Part shown: piece after piece, positions 7,993 to 15,190 of the stretch
Layout: every line of letters starts with the position of its first letter
Numbering within the stretch: position 1 is the stretch's first letter
The notes under the pieces: generated by a model
The model's database searches: none
What the model saw: the letters and a program-made list of their open reading frames with translations, nothing else
What the model was told of the DNA's origin: nothing
Program-made: the position numbers and the translations under genes
From: Lachnospiraceae bacterium UBA7205
GTDB lineage: Bacteria > Bacillota > Clostridia > Lachnospirales > Lachnospiraceae
DNA: 28,400 bases
Direction: 5' to 3'
Assembly: GCA_002490665.1 (NCBI GenBank)
Contig: DKUL01000045.1
Coordinates: 1-28,400 of the forward strand

Positions 7993-8652
7993 TTGAAGAC
8001 CTTTGAGCAACCTTTATCCGCCAAGGAGGAGAATGAGTATCTGGAAATAATGAACGGCGAGGATTTGGAAGCAGCCCATATGGCAAAACAGACCCTGATA
8101 GAAAGAAATCTGCGTCTGGTGGCGCATGTGTCCAAGAAATACATGGGGTGCGGGGAGGATATGGAAGATTTGATATCCATAGGCACCATCGGACTTATAA
8201 AGGCAGTAAATACCTTCAAGGCAGAGAAGGGAAGCAGGCTTGCCACATATGCTGCGAAATGTATTGACAATGAGCTTTTGATGATGTTTCGGGCAAGAAA
8301 GAAAGTCACGCGAGAAGTCTCTTTGTATGAGCCGATAGGAACAGACAAGGAGGGAAATGAGATAAACCTGATTGACGTGTGTGAGCAGGAACAGCGTGAC
8401 GTGGTTGAGGACATGGATACAATGGAAAAACTAAAATGCCTGTCGCGGCTGATTGAAGAGCGGCTTGATGACAGGGAACGGGAAATTATCAAAATGCGTT
8501 ACGGGGTGACAGGAAAAAGCTTTACAGGAGAGGAAATGACACAGCGGGATATTGGCTGCCTGCTTGGAATTTCCAGGAGCTATGTCTCACGGATAGAAAA
8601 AAAGGCGCTTGGAAAACTGAAAGCTGGTCTGGAGCAGGAAAAACTGTGTTAA
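7993..8652 (+). CDS. sigK: Sporulation sigma factor SigK-like, TTG start
   Basis: A sigma-70 family factor of 219 aa. Region 2 runs from about IERNLRLVAHVSKKY (36-50) through DLISIGTIGLIKAVNTF (59-75) and LATYAAKCIDNELLM (83-97). The segment VSLYEPIGTDKEGNEINLID (about 109-128) is characteristic of the SigE/SigK pair, and region 4.2 holds a helix-turn-helix at about 183-206. No ATG lies in this frame between the upstream TAA (7969-7971) and the conserved start of the protein. TTG at 7993, preceded by GGGGG, gives MKTFEQPLS, which matches where the mature factor begins. The hydrophobic pro-sequence of B. subtilis pro-SigK is absent, as known for Clostridioides difficile. It should direct late mother-cell transcription if the organism sporulates. 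SigE is the main alternative. Confidence 0.8.
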   Translation: MKTFEQPLSAKEENEYLEIMNGEDLEAAHMAKQTLIERNLRLVAHVSKKYMGCGEDMEDLISIGTIGLIKAVNTFKAEKGSRLATYAAKCIDNELLMMFRARKKVTREVSLYEPIGTDKEGNEINLIDVCEQEQRDVVEDMDTMEKLKCLSRLIEERLDDREREIIKMRYGVTGKSFTGEEMTQRDIGCLLGISRSYVSRIEKKALGKLKAGLEQEKLC

Positions 8653-8684
8653 TTTTTACATTTCGGGTGCTAATTTTTACATTT
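8650..8684 (+). repeat. Two 14-bp direct repeats, 21 bp apart, before comM
   Basis: TAATTTTTACATTT occurs at 8650-8663 and again at 8671-8684, exactly two helical turns apart. The first copy contains the stop codon of the sigma gene. A shorter copy, TAATTTTTACA, is at 10356-10366 and includes the comM stop codon, just before dprA. The position upstream of two competence-related genes suggests an activator site. Confidence 0.5.
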
Positions 8685-8687
8685 GCG

Positions 8688-8716
8688 TTGTAATAACGTC
8701 CTGGCTGTGCTATATA
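8688..8716 (+). promoter_or_regulatory. Candidate promoter of comM
   Basis: TTGTAA (8688-8693) and TATATA (8711-8716) are 17 bp apart. Each matches four of six consensus bases, so the promoter would be weak unless activated, possibly by a factor bound to the direct repeats immediately upstream. It gives a leader of about 100 nt to the ATG at 8826. Confidence 0.4.
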
Positions 8717-8825
8717 TGTCCTTGGACAGTTACTGGAAAAGTCAGTCAGCTGGAAACACCAGCATTTCCGGGCAGCAGTGCCGGCACATGGCATGGGTGT
8801 TTGGACGGAAAAGGAGTAATATGAA

Positions 8826-10358
8826 ATGTATAGCAGAGTAGTGACTGGCGCCCTCAACGGCATTGAAAGCATGCTTGCGGCAGTCGAAGTGGATGCATCG
8901 AAAGGCATGCCGGGATTTGAGATGGTCGGACAGTTAAACAACGAAGTGCGGGAGGCAAGGGAGCGCGTCAGGGTGGCATTAAAAAATGCTTCCATTGCAA
9001 TACCGCCCATGCGGATAACAGTCAGCATATCGCCAGCTGAGATGAGAAAAGAAGGGGCAGCCTATGATTTGCCGATAGCCATAGGGGTGCTTGTATCACT
9101 GGGTCTGATTCCGGAGGAAGGCATCGGAAACACCCTTATTGTAGGGGAGCTTGGGCTGGATGGCGCAGTCCGCACGGTCAAAGGGGTACTGCCCATTGTA
9201 CAGAGGGCAAAACAGGAGGGCGTGAAAAGGTGCATGGTACCGACAGCAAATGTGCGGGAAGGCGCCATAATAGACAATATCGAGATTATCGGCGTGTCCA
9301 CGCTTTCGGAAGCCATAGAATATCTGAGAGAGACCGAGGAGCGCAGGCCGCAGCTGATAGCACCGGCACGGCGAACCCTGATGGGGCAAGGCAGCCAGAC
9401 GGATAAAGCGCTGGATTTTTCAGAGATAAATGGTCAGGAGGCTGTAAAGCGCGCAGTGGAGGTGGCGGCTGCAGGATTTCACCATGTATTGATGATTGGG
9501 CCGCCCGGTTCCGGAAAGACCATGATTGCAAAGCGGATACCCACGATTCTTCCTGACTTGTCCATGGAGGAGAGTCTTGAGGTGTCTACGATATACAGTG
9601 TGGCAGGGCAGCTCGATGACAGAAATGCGTTGATAACGAAAAGACCATTTCTTGACCCGCATCATACCATTTCTGCACAGGCGCTTGCCGGCGGAGGGCG
9701 CATACCAAAGCCCGGAGCCGTCTCGCTGGCGCACAGGGGCGTACTTTTTATGGACGAGCTTCCTGAGTTCCGGCGCGGCACAATTGAGATATTGCGGCAG
9801 CCCCTTGAGGACAAGCGCATCCATATAGCAAGGACTTCTGGAAGCTATGTATATCCCGCGGACTTTATGCTGGTGGGCGCCATGAATCCTTGCCCTTGCG
9901 GTCATTTTCCGGACAGAAACAAGTGTACATGTTCCGAGACGGAAGTAAAAAAATATCTTTCACGGATATCGGGTCCTATACTGGACAGAATTGATGTCAT
10001 CACAGAGGCGCCGCGGGTGGACATCAGGCAGCTGTCAGCCACAATGCACAATGAAAGCAGCGCCGACATCCGGGAGCGCGTGATGGGGGCAAGGGAACGT
10101 CAGAACCGACGGTATCAGGGAACAGGTTATCATTTTAACGCGGAACTTAGGGCAGGCGATATCAGGACATACTGTCCTCTTGGAACAGAGGAGCAGGCAA
10201 TGATGGAGGAAATATTTACCGTCATGAATCTGTCGGCAAGGGCGTATCATAAAGTAATAAAAGTTGCGCGGACAATTGCCGATTTGGACGGTAAGGATGA
10301 CATTGGCACGGCGCACCTGGGTGAGGCGGTATGCTATCGGATGAACGACAGGAATTAA
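8826..10358 (+). CDS. comM: ComM/YifB family Mg-chelatase-like AAA+ ATPase
   Basis: A 510-aa AAA+ ATPase of the YifB/ComM family. The N-terminal domain (about 1-165) is the ChlI/Lon-like fold seen in the family. Walker A GPPGSGKT lies at 225-232, Walker B LFMDE at 307-311, and a cysteine cluster CPCGHFPDRNKCTC at 356-369 probably binds a metal. In Vibrio and Haemophilus, ComM is a hexameric helicase that promotes branch migration during natural transformation; in Firmicutes its role is less tested. AGGAG upstream supports ATG 8826, while an overlapping ATG at 8821 in another frame stops after six codons. The next gene is dprA, 20 nt downstream, so the pair is likely cotranscribed and works in DNA uptake and recombination. 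Confidence 0.92.
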   Translation: MYSRVVTGALNGIESMLAAVEVDASKGMPGFEMVGQLNNEVREARERVRVALKNASIAIPPMRITVSISPAEMRKEGAAYDLPIAIGVLVSLGLIPEEGIGNTLIVGELGLDGAVRTVKGVLPIVQRAKQEGVKRCMVPTANVREGAIIDNIEIIGVSTLSEAIEYLRETEERRPQLIAPARRTLMGQGSQTDKALDFSEINGQEAVKRAVEVAAAGFHHVLMIGPPGSGKTMIAKRIPTILPDLSMEESLEVSTIYSVAGQLDDRNALITKRPFLDPHHTISAQALAGGGRIPKPGAVSLAHRGVLFMDELPEFRRGTIEILRQPLEDKRIHIARTSGSYVYPADFMLVGAMNPCPCGHFPDRNKCTCSETEVKKYLSRISGPILDRIDVITEAPRVDIRQLSATMHNESSADIRERVMGARERQNRRYQGTGYHFNAELRAGDIRTYCPLGTEEQAMMEEIFTVMNLSARAYHKVIKVARTIADLDGKDDIGTAHLGEAVCYRMNDRN

Positions 10359-10378
10359 TTTTTACAGGATGAAATTGT

Positions 10379-11536
10379 ATGGTTGCACACAGGAATAATT
10401 TGGACGGGACAGAAGTAGAATGGAAGATGGGAGAACAAAACAAGATATATGCATGCTGGCTGGACACGATATACTGGCTTGCGGGAGGAACGAAATATAA
10501 GCTGCTTGAAGCCGCAGGAACGGCACAGGATGTTTATCTCATGCCTGAGCGGCATATAACAGCCGTTGCAGGGGAAAAGGCTTGTGAGCGCTTTGTACAG
10601 CATAAAAGGCGGTATTCCCCACAGAAGGTATGGAATTATGTGACAGGAAGCGGGATAAGCTATACGTATTGCCGGGAACCGGATTTTCCGCAGAAATTTG
10701 TGGATATCCCCGACCCACCGTTTGGCATCTTTTATAAAGGAAGGCTGCCGGATGGCTGTGTTCCGGCAGTGGCACTGATAGGCTCCAGAAAATGCAGTGA
10801 ATATGGCACGTACATGGCAGAACTGTTTGCGGCGGGATTCGCGTCAGCCAGTGTGGATGTCATCAGCGGTATGGCGCTTGGGATTGACGGGATAAGCCAG
10901 CGTGCGGCACTGAAGGCGGGCGGCAGCTCCTTTGCGGTGCTTGGATGCGGTGTGGATGTTGTCTATCCAAGGGTTAATGAACCGCTCTACAGGCAGCTTC
11001 AGGAGAAAGGCGGCGTTCTGTCGGAATATCCGCCCCGGATGGAGCCAAGACCTGCCCTGTTTCCCCCGCGGAACAGGATTATCAGTGCGCTTGCCGATGT
11101 GGTCGTCGTGGTGGAGGCGTGCGAAAAAAGCGGCACACTGATTACAGTTGACATGGCACTGGAACAGGGAAAGGAAGTGTATGCGCTGCCGGGAAGATGC
11201 ACGGACGCACTCAGCATGGGATGCAACAGGCTGCTGCGGCAGGGAGCCATGATAGCGGTCTCACCTGACGACATAATCAGCGATATGCACTGGGAACGCC
11301 AGACAAGCCGGCATGGGCGTACAGAAAGGAAACTGGCAGACAGCAAAATTTCAGAAACGGCAAAAGAAATATATGCCGTTCTTGCCAGTCTGCCAGTCAC
11401 ACAGGAGGAGATTGTCGCCAGGCTTCGGGAAAACAGGAGCGCGCTGTCAGTGCCACAGATATGCCAGGGACTTGTGGAGCTTGAACTCAAGGGGCTTGCT
11501 GCCAGCCAGAACAGGCAGTACAAGCTGTTGTTATAG
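10379..11536 (+). CDS. dprA: DNA processing protein DprA
   Basis: DprA binds incoming single-stranded DNA and loads RecA during transformation. The 385-aa protein has a SAM-like N-terminal region, then the Rossmann-like core with GSRKCSEYG (135-143), SGMALGID (163-170), LGCGVDVVYP (188-197), the signature FPPRNRIISALAD (228-240) and SGTLITVDMALEQG (251-264). A C-terminal winged helix (about 325-380) follows. The ATG at 10379 is preceded by AGGA. An in-frame ATG at 10427 is an alternative that would remove 16 poorly conserved residues. The gene follows comM by 20 nt, and the comM stop overlaps a TAATTTTTACA motif also found upstream of comM. No terminator separates it from topA, but topA has its own promoter. 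Confidence 0.93.
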   Translation: MVAHRNNLDGTEVEWKMGEQNKIYACWLDTIYWLAGGTKYKLLEAAGTAQDVYLMPERHITAVAGEKACERFVQHKRRYSPQKVWNYVTGSGISYTYCREPDFPQKFVDIPDPPFGIFYKGRLPDGCVPAVALIGSRKCSEYGTYMAELFAAGFASASVDVISGMALGIDGISQRAALKAGGSSFAVLGCGVDVVYPRVNEPLYRQLQEKGGVLSEYPPRMEPRPALFPPRNRIISALADVVVVVEACEKSGTLITVDMALEQGKEVYALPGRCTDALSMGCNRLLRQGAMIAVSPDDIISDMHWERQTSRHGRTERKLADSKISETAKEIYAVLASLPVTQEEIVARLRENRSALSVPQICQGLVELELKGLAASQNRQYKLLL

Positions 11537-11589
11537 CAGAAGATAGCAACGAAAAACAAAACAATTTGACAGATTTTTGAAAATATTAC

Positions 11590-11618
11590 TTGCCACGGTT
11601 TCAAAATTGGGTTATAGT
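11590..11618 (+). promoter_or_regulatory. Sigma-A promoter of topA
   Basis: TTGCCA (11590-11595) and TATAGT (11613-11618), each one base off consensus, lie 17 bp apart. The transcription start should be near 11625, giving a leader of about 78 nt. A TTGACA at 11566-11571 has no -10 at a usable distance. Confidence 0.65.
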
Positions 11619-11702
11619 GGTGAACGTAAGTCAAAGGTAACAGCTGCTGTTTTCCCATGGGGGAATCTGAATTGAAATAAAGTATGAAGACGAGGTAACA
11701 GT

Positions 11703-13790
11703 ATGGCAAAGTATTTAGTAATTGTGGAGTCACCCGCAAAGGTGAAAACAATCAAGAAATTTCTGGGTGCCAATTATGAGGTATTGGCAAGTAACGGTCA
11801 TGTTCGCGATATGCCGAAAAGCCAGCTGGGATTTGATGCGGAAAATAATTATGAACCCAAATATATAACAATTCGAGGCAAGGGAGATATTCTGGCAAAG
11901 CTTCGAAAGGAAGTAAAAAAGGCAGATAAGGTATATCTTGCAACCGACCCTGACCGTGAGGGGGAGGCTATTTCATGGCACTTGTACATTGCGCTCAAGC
12001 TTGAGGAAAAAAAGGTATACCGTATCACATTCAATGAAATTACGAAAAATGCGGTAAAAGAATCCCTGAAAAATCCCCGGGAAATTGATATGAGCCTGGT
12101 GGATGCACAGCAGGCAAGGCGTATGCTTGACAGGATGGTGGGTTACCGCATTTCCCCCCTTCTCTGGGCAAAAATCAAGAGGGGGCTGAGTGCGGGAAGG
12201 GTTCAGTCCGTGGCGCTGCGCATTATCTGCGACAGGGAGGATGAAATCAATGCGTTTATCCCGGAGGAATACTGGACACTGGATGCGGCGCTGAAAATCA
12301 AGGGGGAAAAAAAGCCGCTGGTGGCGAAGTACCATGGCATGGGTGACAAAAAATCAGAAATTCATTCCAGGGAGGAGATGGATAAGGTTTTAAAGGAGCT
12401 TGAACAGGCAGCGTTTACGGTTGCAGAAATCAAGAAAGGCGAGCGGATAAAAAAGGCGCCGCTGCCGTTTACAACCTCCACGTTACAGCAGGAAGCGAGC
12501 AAGGCGCTGAATTTTTCGACACAAAAGACAATGCGCCTGGCACAGCAGCTTTATGAAGGAGTGGAGCTTAAGGGACAGGGGACAGTCGGAATTATCACTT
12601 ACCTGCGAACGGATTCTACCAGGGTATCTGATGAGGCAGTAGCCGCATCAAAAGACTATATTACAAAAAATTATGGTGCGGAATACGCGGCGGAGGTCAC
12701 GACGGAAAAGAAAAAGGAGCAGAAAATCCAGGATGCGCATGAAGCGATTCGTCCCACGGATATCAGCAATACGCCCGCAGGCTTAAAAGAGTCCCTCAGC
12801 AGGGATCAGCTGCGCCTCTACCAGCTTATCTGGAAACGATTTACGGCAAGCCGCATGACGCCGGCAAAGTATGAGACGACGTCGGTGAAAATTGACGCGA
12901 AAGGGCACCAGTTTACCGTATCGGCGTCCAAGCTTGACTTCGACGGCTTTATGAGCGTGTATAAGGAAGCAGATGATGAGAAGACAGAGTCCAATACGCT
13001 TTTGAAGGAAATTACAAAGGACACAAAACTCACGCTGGAATCCTTTGACCCCAGGCAGCATTTTACACAGCCGCCTGCCCATTACACGGAGGCGTCGCTT
13101 GTCAGGGCGCTTGAGGAGCTGGGAATAGGGCGTCCGAGTACGTATGCCCCGACGATTACGACGATTATGGCAAGGCGTTATGTGGTCAAGGAGGACAGGA
13201 ACCTGTATGTGTCCGAGCTTGGCGAAGTCGTGAACAGCATGATGAAGGATGCCTTCCCCACGATTGTGGACGTGAATTTTACTGCAAACCTCGAGGCGCT
13301 GCTTGACAAGGTGGAGGATGGCGCCATCAGCTGGAAAACGGTGGTGGCTAATTTTTATCCGGACCTTGACGAGGCGGTGAAAAAGGCAGAAAAGGAACTT
13401 GACGAGGTGGAGATAGCGGACGAGGTTTCGGATGAACTGTGTGACGTGTGCGGCAGGAATATGGTGATTAAGTACGGTCCCCACGGAAAATTCCTTGCGT
13501 GTCCCGGCTTTCCTGAGTGCAGGAGCACGAAACCATATTTTGAAAAGATTGGTGTCCCCTGCCCGAAATGCGGCAAGGAGGTCGTCATCAGAAAGACGAA
13601 AAAGGGACGGAAATATTACGGCTGTGAAGCGATTCCGGACTGTGATTTTATGGTATGGCAGAAACCTTCCAAGGAGAAATGCGAGCGCTGTGGCGGCATC
13701 ATGCTTGTGAAAGGCAGCAAGCTTGTCTGTGCTGACGAGCAGTGTGGATATGTGAAAAAGATTGAGGAAAACCAGAAAGCGGCACAGTAA
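11703..13790 (+). CDS. topA: DNA topoisomerase I (type IA)
   Basis: Relaxes negative supercoils by cutting one strand through a 5'-phosphotyrosine link. The 695-aa protein has a TOPRIM domain at the N-terminus (Glu9 in VIVESPAK and the acidic TDPDREGE at 81-88). The catalytic Tyr300 is in GIITYLRTDSTR, and the GRPSTYAPT stretch belongs to the central domain. Three C-terminal four-cysteine zinc ribbons begin CDVCG, CPKCG and CERCG and cover about the last 115 residues. The length is typical for Firmicutes. GAGG lies 7 nt before the ATG. It follows dprA, as in Bacillus, and ends in a strong terminator that is a near copy of the one after the GH20 gene. Confidence 0.97.
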   Translation: MAKYLVIVESPAKVKTIKKFLGANYEVLASNGHVRDMPKSQLGFDAENNYEPKYITIRGKGDILAKLRKEVKKADKVYLATDPDREGEAISWHLYIALKLEEKKVYRITFNEITKNAVKESLKNPREIDMSLVDAQQARRMLDRMVGYRISPLLWAKIKRGLSAGRVQSVALRIICDREDEINAFIPEEYWTLDAALKIKGEKKPLVAKYHGMGDKKSEIHSREEMDKVLKELEQAAFTVAEIKKGERIKKAPLPFTTSTLQQEASKALNFSTQKTMRLAQQLYEGVELKGQGTVGIITYLRTDSTRVSDEAVAASKDYITKNYGAEYAAEVTTEKKKEQKIQDAHEAIRPTDISNTPAGLKESLSRDQLRLYQLIWKRFTASRMTPAKYETTSVKIDAKGHQFTVSASKLDFDGFMSVYKEADDEKTESNTLLKEITKDTKLTLESFDPRQHFTQPPAHYTEASLVRALEELGIGRPSTYAPTITTIMARRYVVKEDRNLYVSELGEVVNSMMKDAFPTIVDVNFTANLEALLDKVEDGAISWKTVVANFYPDLDEAVKKAEKELDEVEIADEVSDELCDVCGRNMVIKYGPHGKFLACPGFPECRSTKPYFEKIGVPCPKCGKEVVIRKTKKGRKYYGCEAIPDCDFMVWQKPSKEKCERCGGIMLVKGSKLVCADEQCGYVKKIEENQKAAQ

Positions 13791-13807
13791 GAAATTGCGA
13801 CAATGTA

Positions 13808-13847
13808 AAGCTTTTTGCTAGATGAGCGCGCTGCGCTCATCTTTTTT
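13808..13847 (+). terminator. Intrinsic terminator after topA, copy 2 of repeated element
   Basis: Stem GATGAGCGC (13821-13829) with GCGCTCATC (13833-13841), loop GCT, then six T's (13842-13847). The 24 nt from 13808 match 7886-7909 exactly. Only the loop differs between the copies. Confidence 0.93.
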
Positions 13848-13850
13848 GCC

Positions 13851-13865
13851 TATTTTTTGAAAAAT
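13851..13865 (+). promoter_or_regulatory. Possible CodY box upstream of codY
   Basis: This segment matches the CodY consensus AATTTTCWGAAAATT at 12 of 15 positions (TATTTTTTGAAAAAT). It lies about 70 bp upstream of the codY -35, so it could act in autoregulation. In such A/T-rich sequence a chance match is quite possible. Confidence 0.3.
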
Positions 13866-13934
13866 ACATATTATTTTTCAATTATAAAAATAATATAAAA
13901 TTGTAATGGATTTTTGTTTTATTGACTGCAACTA

Positions 13935-13963
13935 TTGAAAAATAAGCCATTCTGTGTTAAAAT
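13935..13963 (+). promoter_or_regulatory. Sigma-A promoter of codY
   Basis: TTGAAA (13935-13940) and TAAAAT (13958-13963) are 17 bp apart, each one base off consensus. The predicted start is near 13970, giving a ~100-nt untranslated leader. The leader contains GCAATT (about 13989-13994) and AATTGC (about 14045-14050), which could close a structured domain. I recognise no known riboswitch in it. Confidence 0.6.
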
Positions 13964-14072
13964 CTTCCTTATAAATGGATTTTAGTGTAGCAATTCAGGT
14001 CGGGGCTTTGCACTTGCGGTAAGGTCCGTTTGAAAGCGTAAGGAAATTGCAAAAAGAACTTGGAGGTTGGCT

Positions 14073-14858
14073 ATGGGTAGTGTTCAATTATTAGACAAAA
14101 CGAGAAAAATAGGAAAACTTTTACACAATAATAATTCCAGCAAGGTGGTTTTTAATGATATCTGCAAGGTAATCCGGGACATTGTCAATTCAAATGTACT
14201 GGTCATCAGCAAAAAGGGAAAGGTCCTGGGCGTTGGCAATTGCGAGGGAGTGGATGAACTAAAGGAGCTTGTCGAGGATAACGTGGGCGGTTTTATTGAC
14301 CCGATGTTAAATGAAAGGCTTCTCGGCGTGCTGTCGACAAAAGAGAACGTGAACCTTGCGACGCTTGGATTTGAGAGTGAGGATATTCGGAAATATCAGG
14401 CGGTTATCACCCCGATTGAGATTGCCGGGGAGCGTCTGGGTACATTGTTTATATATAAGTGCAATGAACAGTATGATATTGATGACATCATTCTGTGCGA
14501 GTACGGTGTGACAGTGGTAGGACTAGAGATGCTCCGCGCGGTGAGCGAGGAGAATGCGGAGGAGAGCCGCAAGGTGGCAGTTGTCAAGTCTGCAATATCC
14601 ACGCTTTCCTTTTCCGAGATGGAGGCAATCACGCATATTTTCGATGAGCTGAACGGGACGGAAGGTATCCTTGTCGCCAGCAAGATAGCAGACCGTGTTG
14701 GCATTACGAGAAGCGTTATTGTCAATGCGCTCCGCAAATTTGAGAGCGCTGGCGTTATCGAGTCCCGCTCGTCAGGCATGAAAGGGACTTACATCAAGGT
14801 TCTCAATGATGTCGTGTTTGAGGAAGTGGATGCGCTGAAACGGCAGCTCAACAAATAG
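14073..14858 (+). CDS. codY: GTP/branched-chain amino acid-sensing repressor CodY
   Basis: CodY represses nutrient-scavenging, virulence or motility genes when branched-chain amino acids and GTP are plentiful. The 261-aa product has the ligand-binding GAF-like domain at about 1-155 and the C-terminal winged helix with the highly conserved recognition region (ASKIADRVGITRSVIVNAL at 202-220, then GMKGTYIKVLN at 235-245). The ATG at 14073 sits 6 nt after GGAGG. An in-frame TTG at 14067 overlaps the Shine-Dalgarno sequence and is not the start. The gene order topA, codY, flgB follows the B. subtilis arrangement, but without clpQ/clpY. It has its own promoter and terminator, so flagellar transcription is separable from codY. 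Confidence 0.97.
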   Translation: MGSVQLLDKTRKIGKLLHNNNSSKVVFNDICKVIRDIVNSNVLVISKKGKVLGVGNCEGVDELKELVEDNVGGFIDPMLNERLLGVLSTKENVNLATLGFESEDIRKYQAVITPIEIAGERLGTLFIYKCNEQYDIDDIILCEYGVTVVGLEMLRAVSEENAEESRKVAVVKSAISTLSFSEMEAITHIFDELNGTEGILVASKIADRVGITRSVIVNALRKFESAGVIESRSSGMKGTYIKVLNDVVFEEVDALKRQLNK

Positions 14859-14929
14859 GCATGGCGGTACGCCGGTTTAGGGCAGGCACAAATTGTCTGA
14901 AAAATAGAAAAAGAATGAAAAAACACAAC

Positions 14930-14975
14930 AAAGAGCTTATCTTACTTATTTAATGAGAAAAGATAAGCTCTTTTT
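14930..14975 (+). terminator. Intrinsic terminator after codY
   Basis: A 13-14 bp stem (AAGAGCTTATCTT 14931-14943 paired with AAGATAAGCTCTT 14960-14972, 16-nt loop) is followed by T's through 14975. It separates codY from the flagellar operon. Confidence 0.9.
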
Positions 14976-15058
14976 CTGTTTTGCAGGGTAAAAATAATGA
15001 ATTTACATAACAAGGGCGGTCAAATTCACATAATATTACAAAATAATGAAAAAAATAC

Positions 15059-15086
15059 TTGAAATATTCTGAAAATAATCTATAAT
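15059..15086 (+). promoter_or_regulatory. Sigma-A promoter of the flagellar operon
   Basis: TTGAAA (15059-15064) and a perfect TATAAT (15081-15086) with a 16-bp spacer lie about 100 nt upstream of the flgB ATG. Transcription would start near 15093. A CodY-box match overlaps the -35 and the spacer. Confidence 0.75.
15063..15077 (+). promoter_or_regulatory. CodY box over the flagellar operon promoter
   Basis: AATATTCTGAAAATA matches the CodY consensus AATTTTCWGAAAATT at 13 of 15 positions. It overlaps the last two bases of the -35 and most of the spacer, where bound CodY would block RNA polymerase. In B. subtilis CodY is known to repress the fla/che promoter. Confidence 0.65.
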
Positions 15087-15135
15087 AGAATAAGAAAGGT
15101 AATAAGTTATGTAAATTTGTCCAAAAAGACAGGGG

Positions 15136-15156
15136 TTTACATAGGATTTACGTAAA
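15136..15156. promoter_or_regulatory. Extra TTTACATA-type sites in the flgB leader
   Basis: TTTACATA (15136-15143) and the palindrome TTTACGTAAA (15147-15156) lie 11 bp apart, downstream of the predicted start point. They share the core of the 12-bp inverted repeat at 15000 and 15106, making four related sites within about 155 bp. Confidence 0.4.
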
Positions 15157-15190
15157 GTGCAGCAGCACATGAATAAAAGGAGGAGTAGAA

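Larger units (their letters stand above)
15000..15117. promoter_or_regulatory. 12-bp inverted repeat bracketing the flgB promoter
   Basis: AATTTACATAAC (15000-15011) and its exact reverse complement GTTATGTAAATT (15106-15117) lie 106 bp apart centre to centre, close to ten helical turns. The flgB promoter sits between them. Such spacing and phasing fits a dimeric regulator that loops DNA, or two sites of one family. The motif is seen; the function is inferred. Confidence 0.5.

Noticed and set aside
11571..11585. CodY-box-like sequence upstream of topA
   Set aside because: Only 11 of 15 positions match the consensus and there is no overlap with the topA -35 or -10.
11641..11670. Short palindromes in the topA leader (TTCCC-ATGG-GGGAA)
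   Set aside because: Short stem with no T-run and no recognised motif; not distinguishable from chance.
14067..14072. TTG start of codY two codons upstream
   Set aside because: It overlaps the GGAGG Shine-Dalgarno; ATG 14073 at normal spacing is clearly the start.
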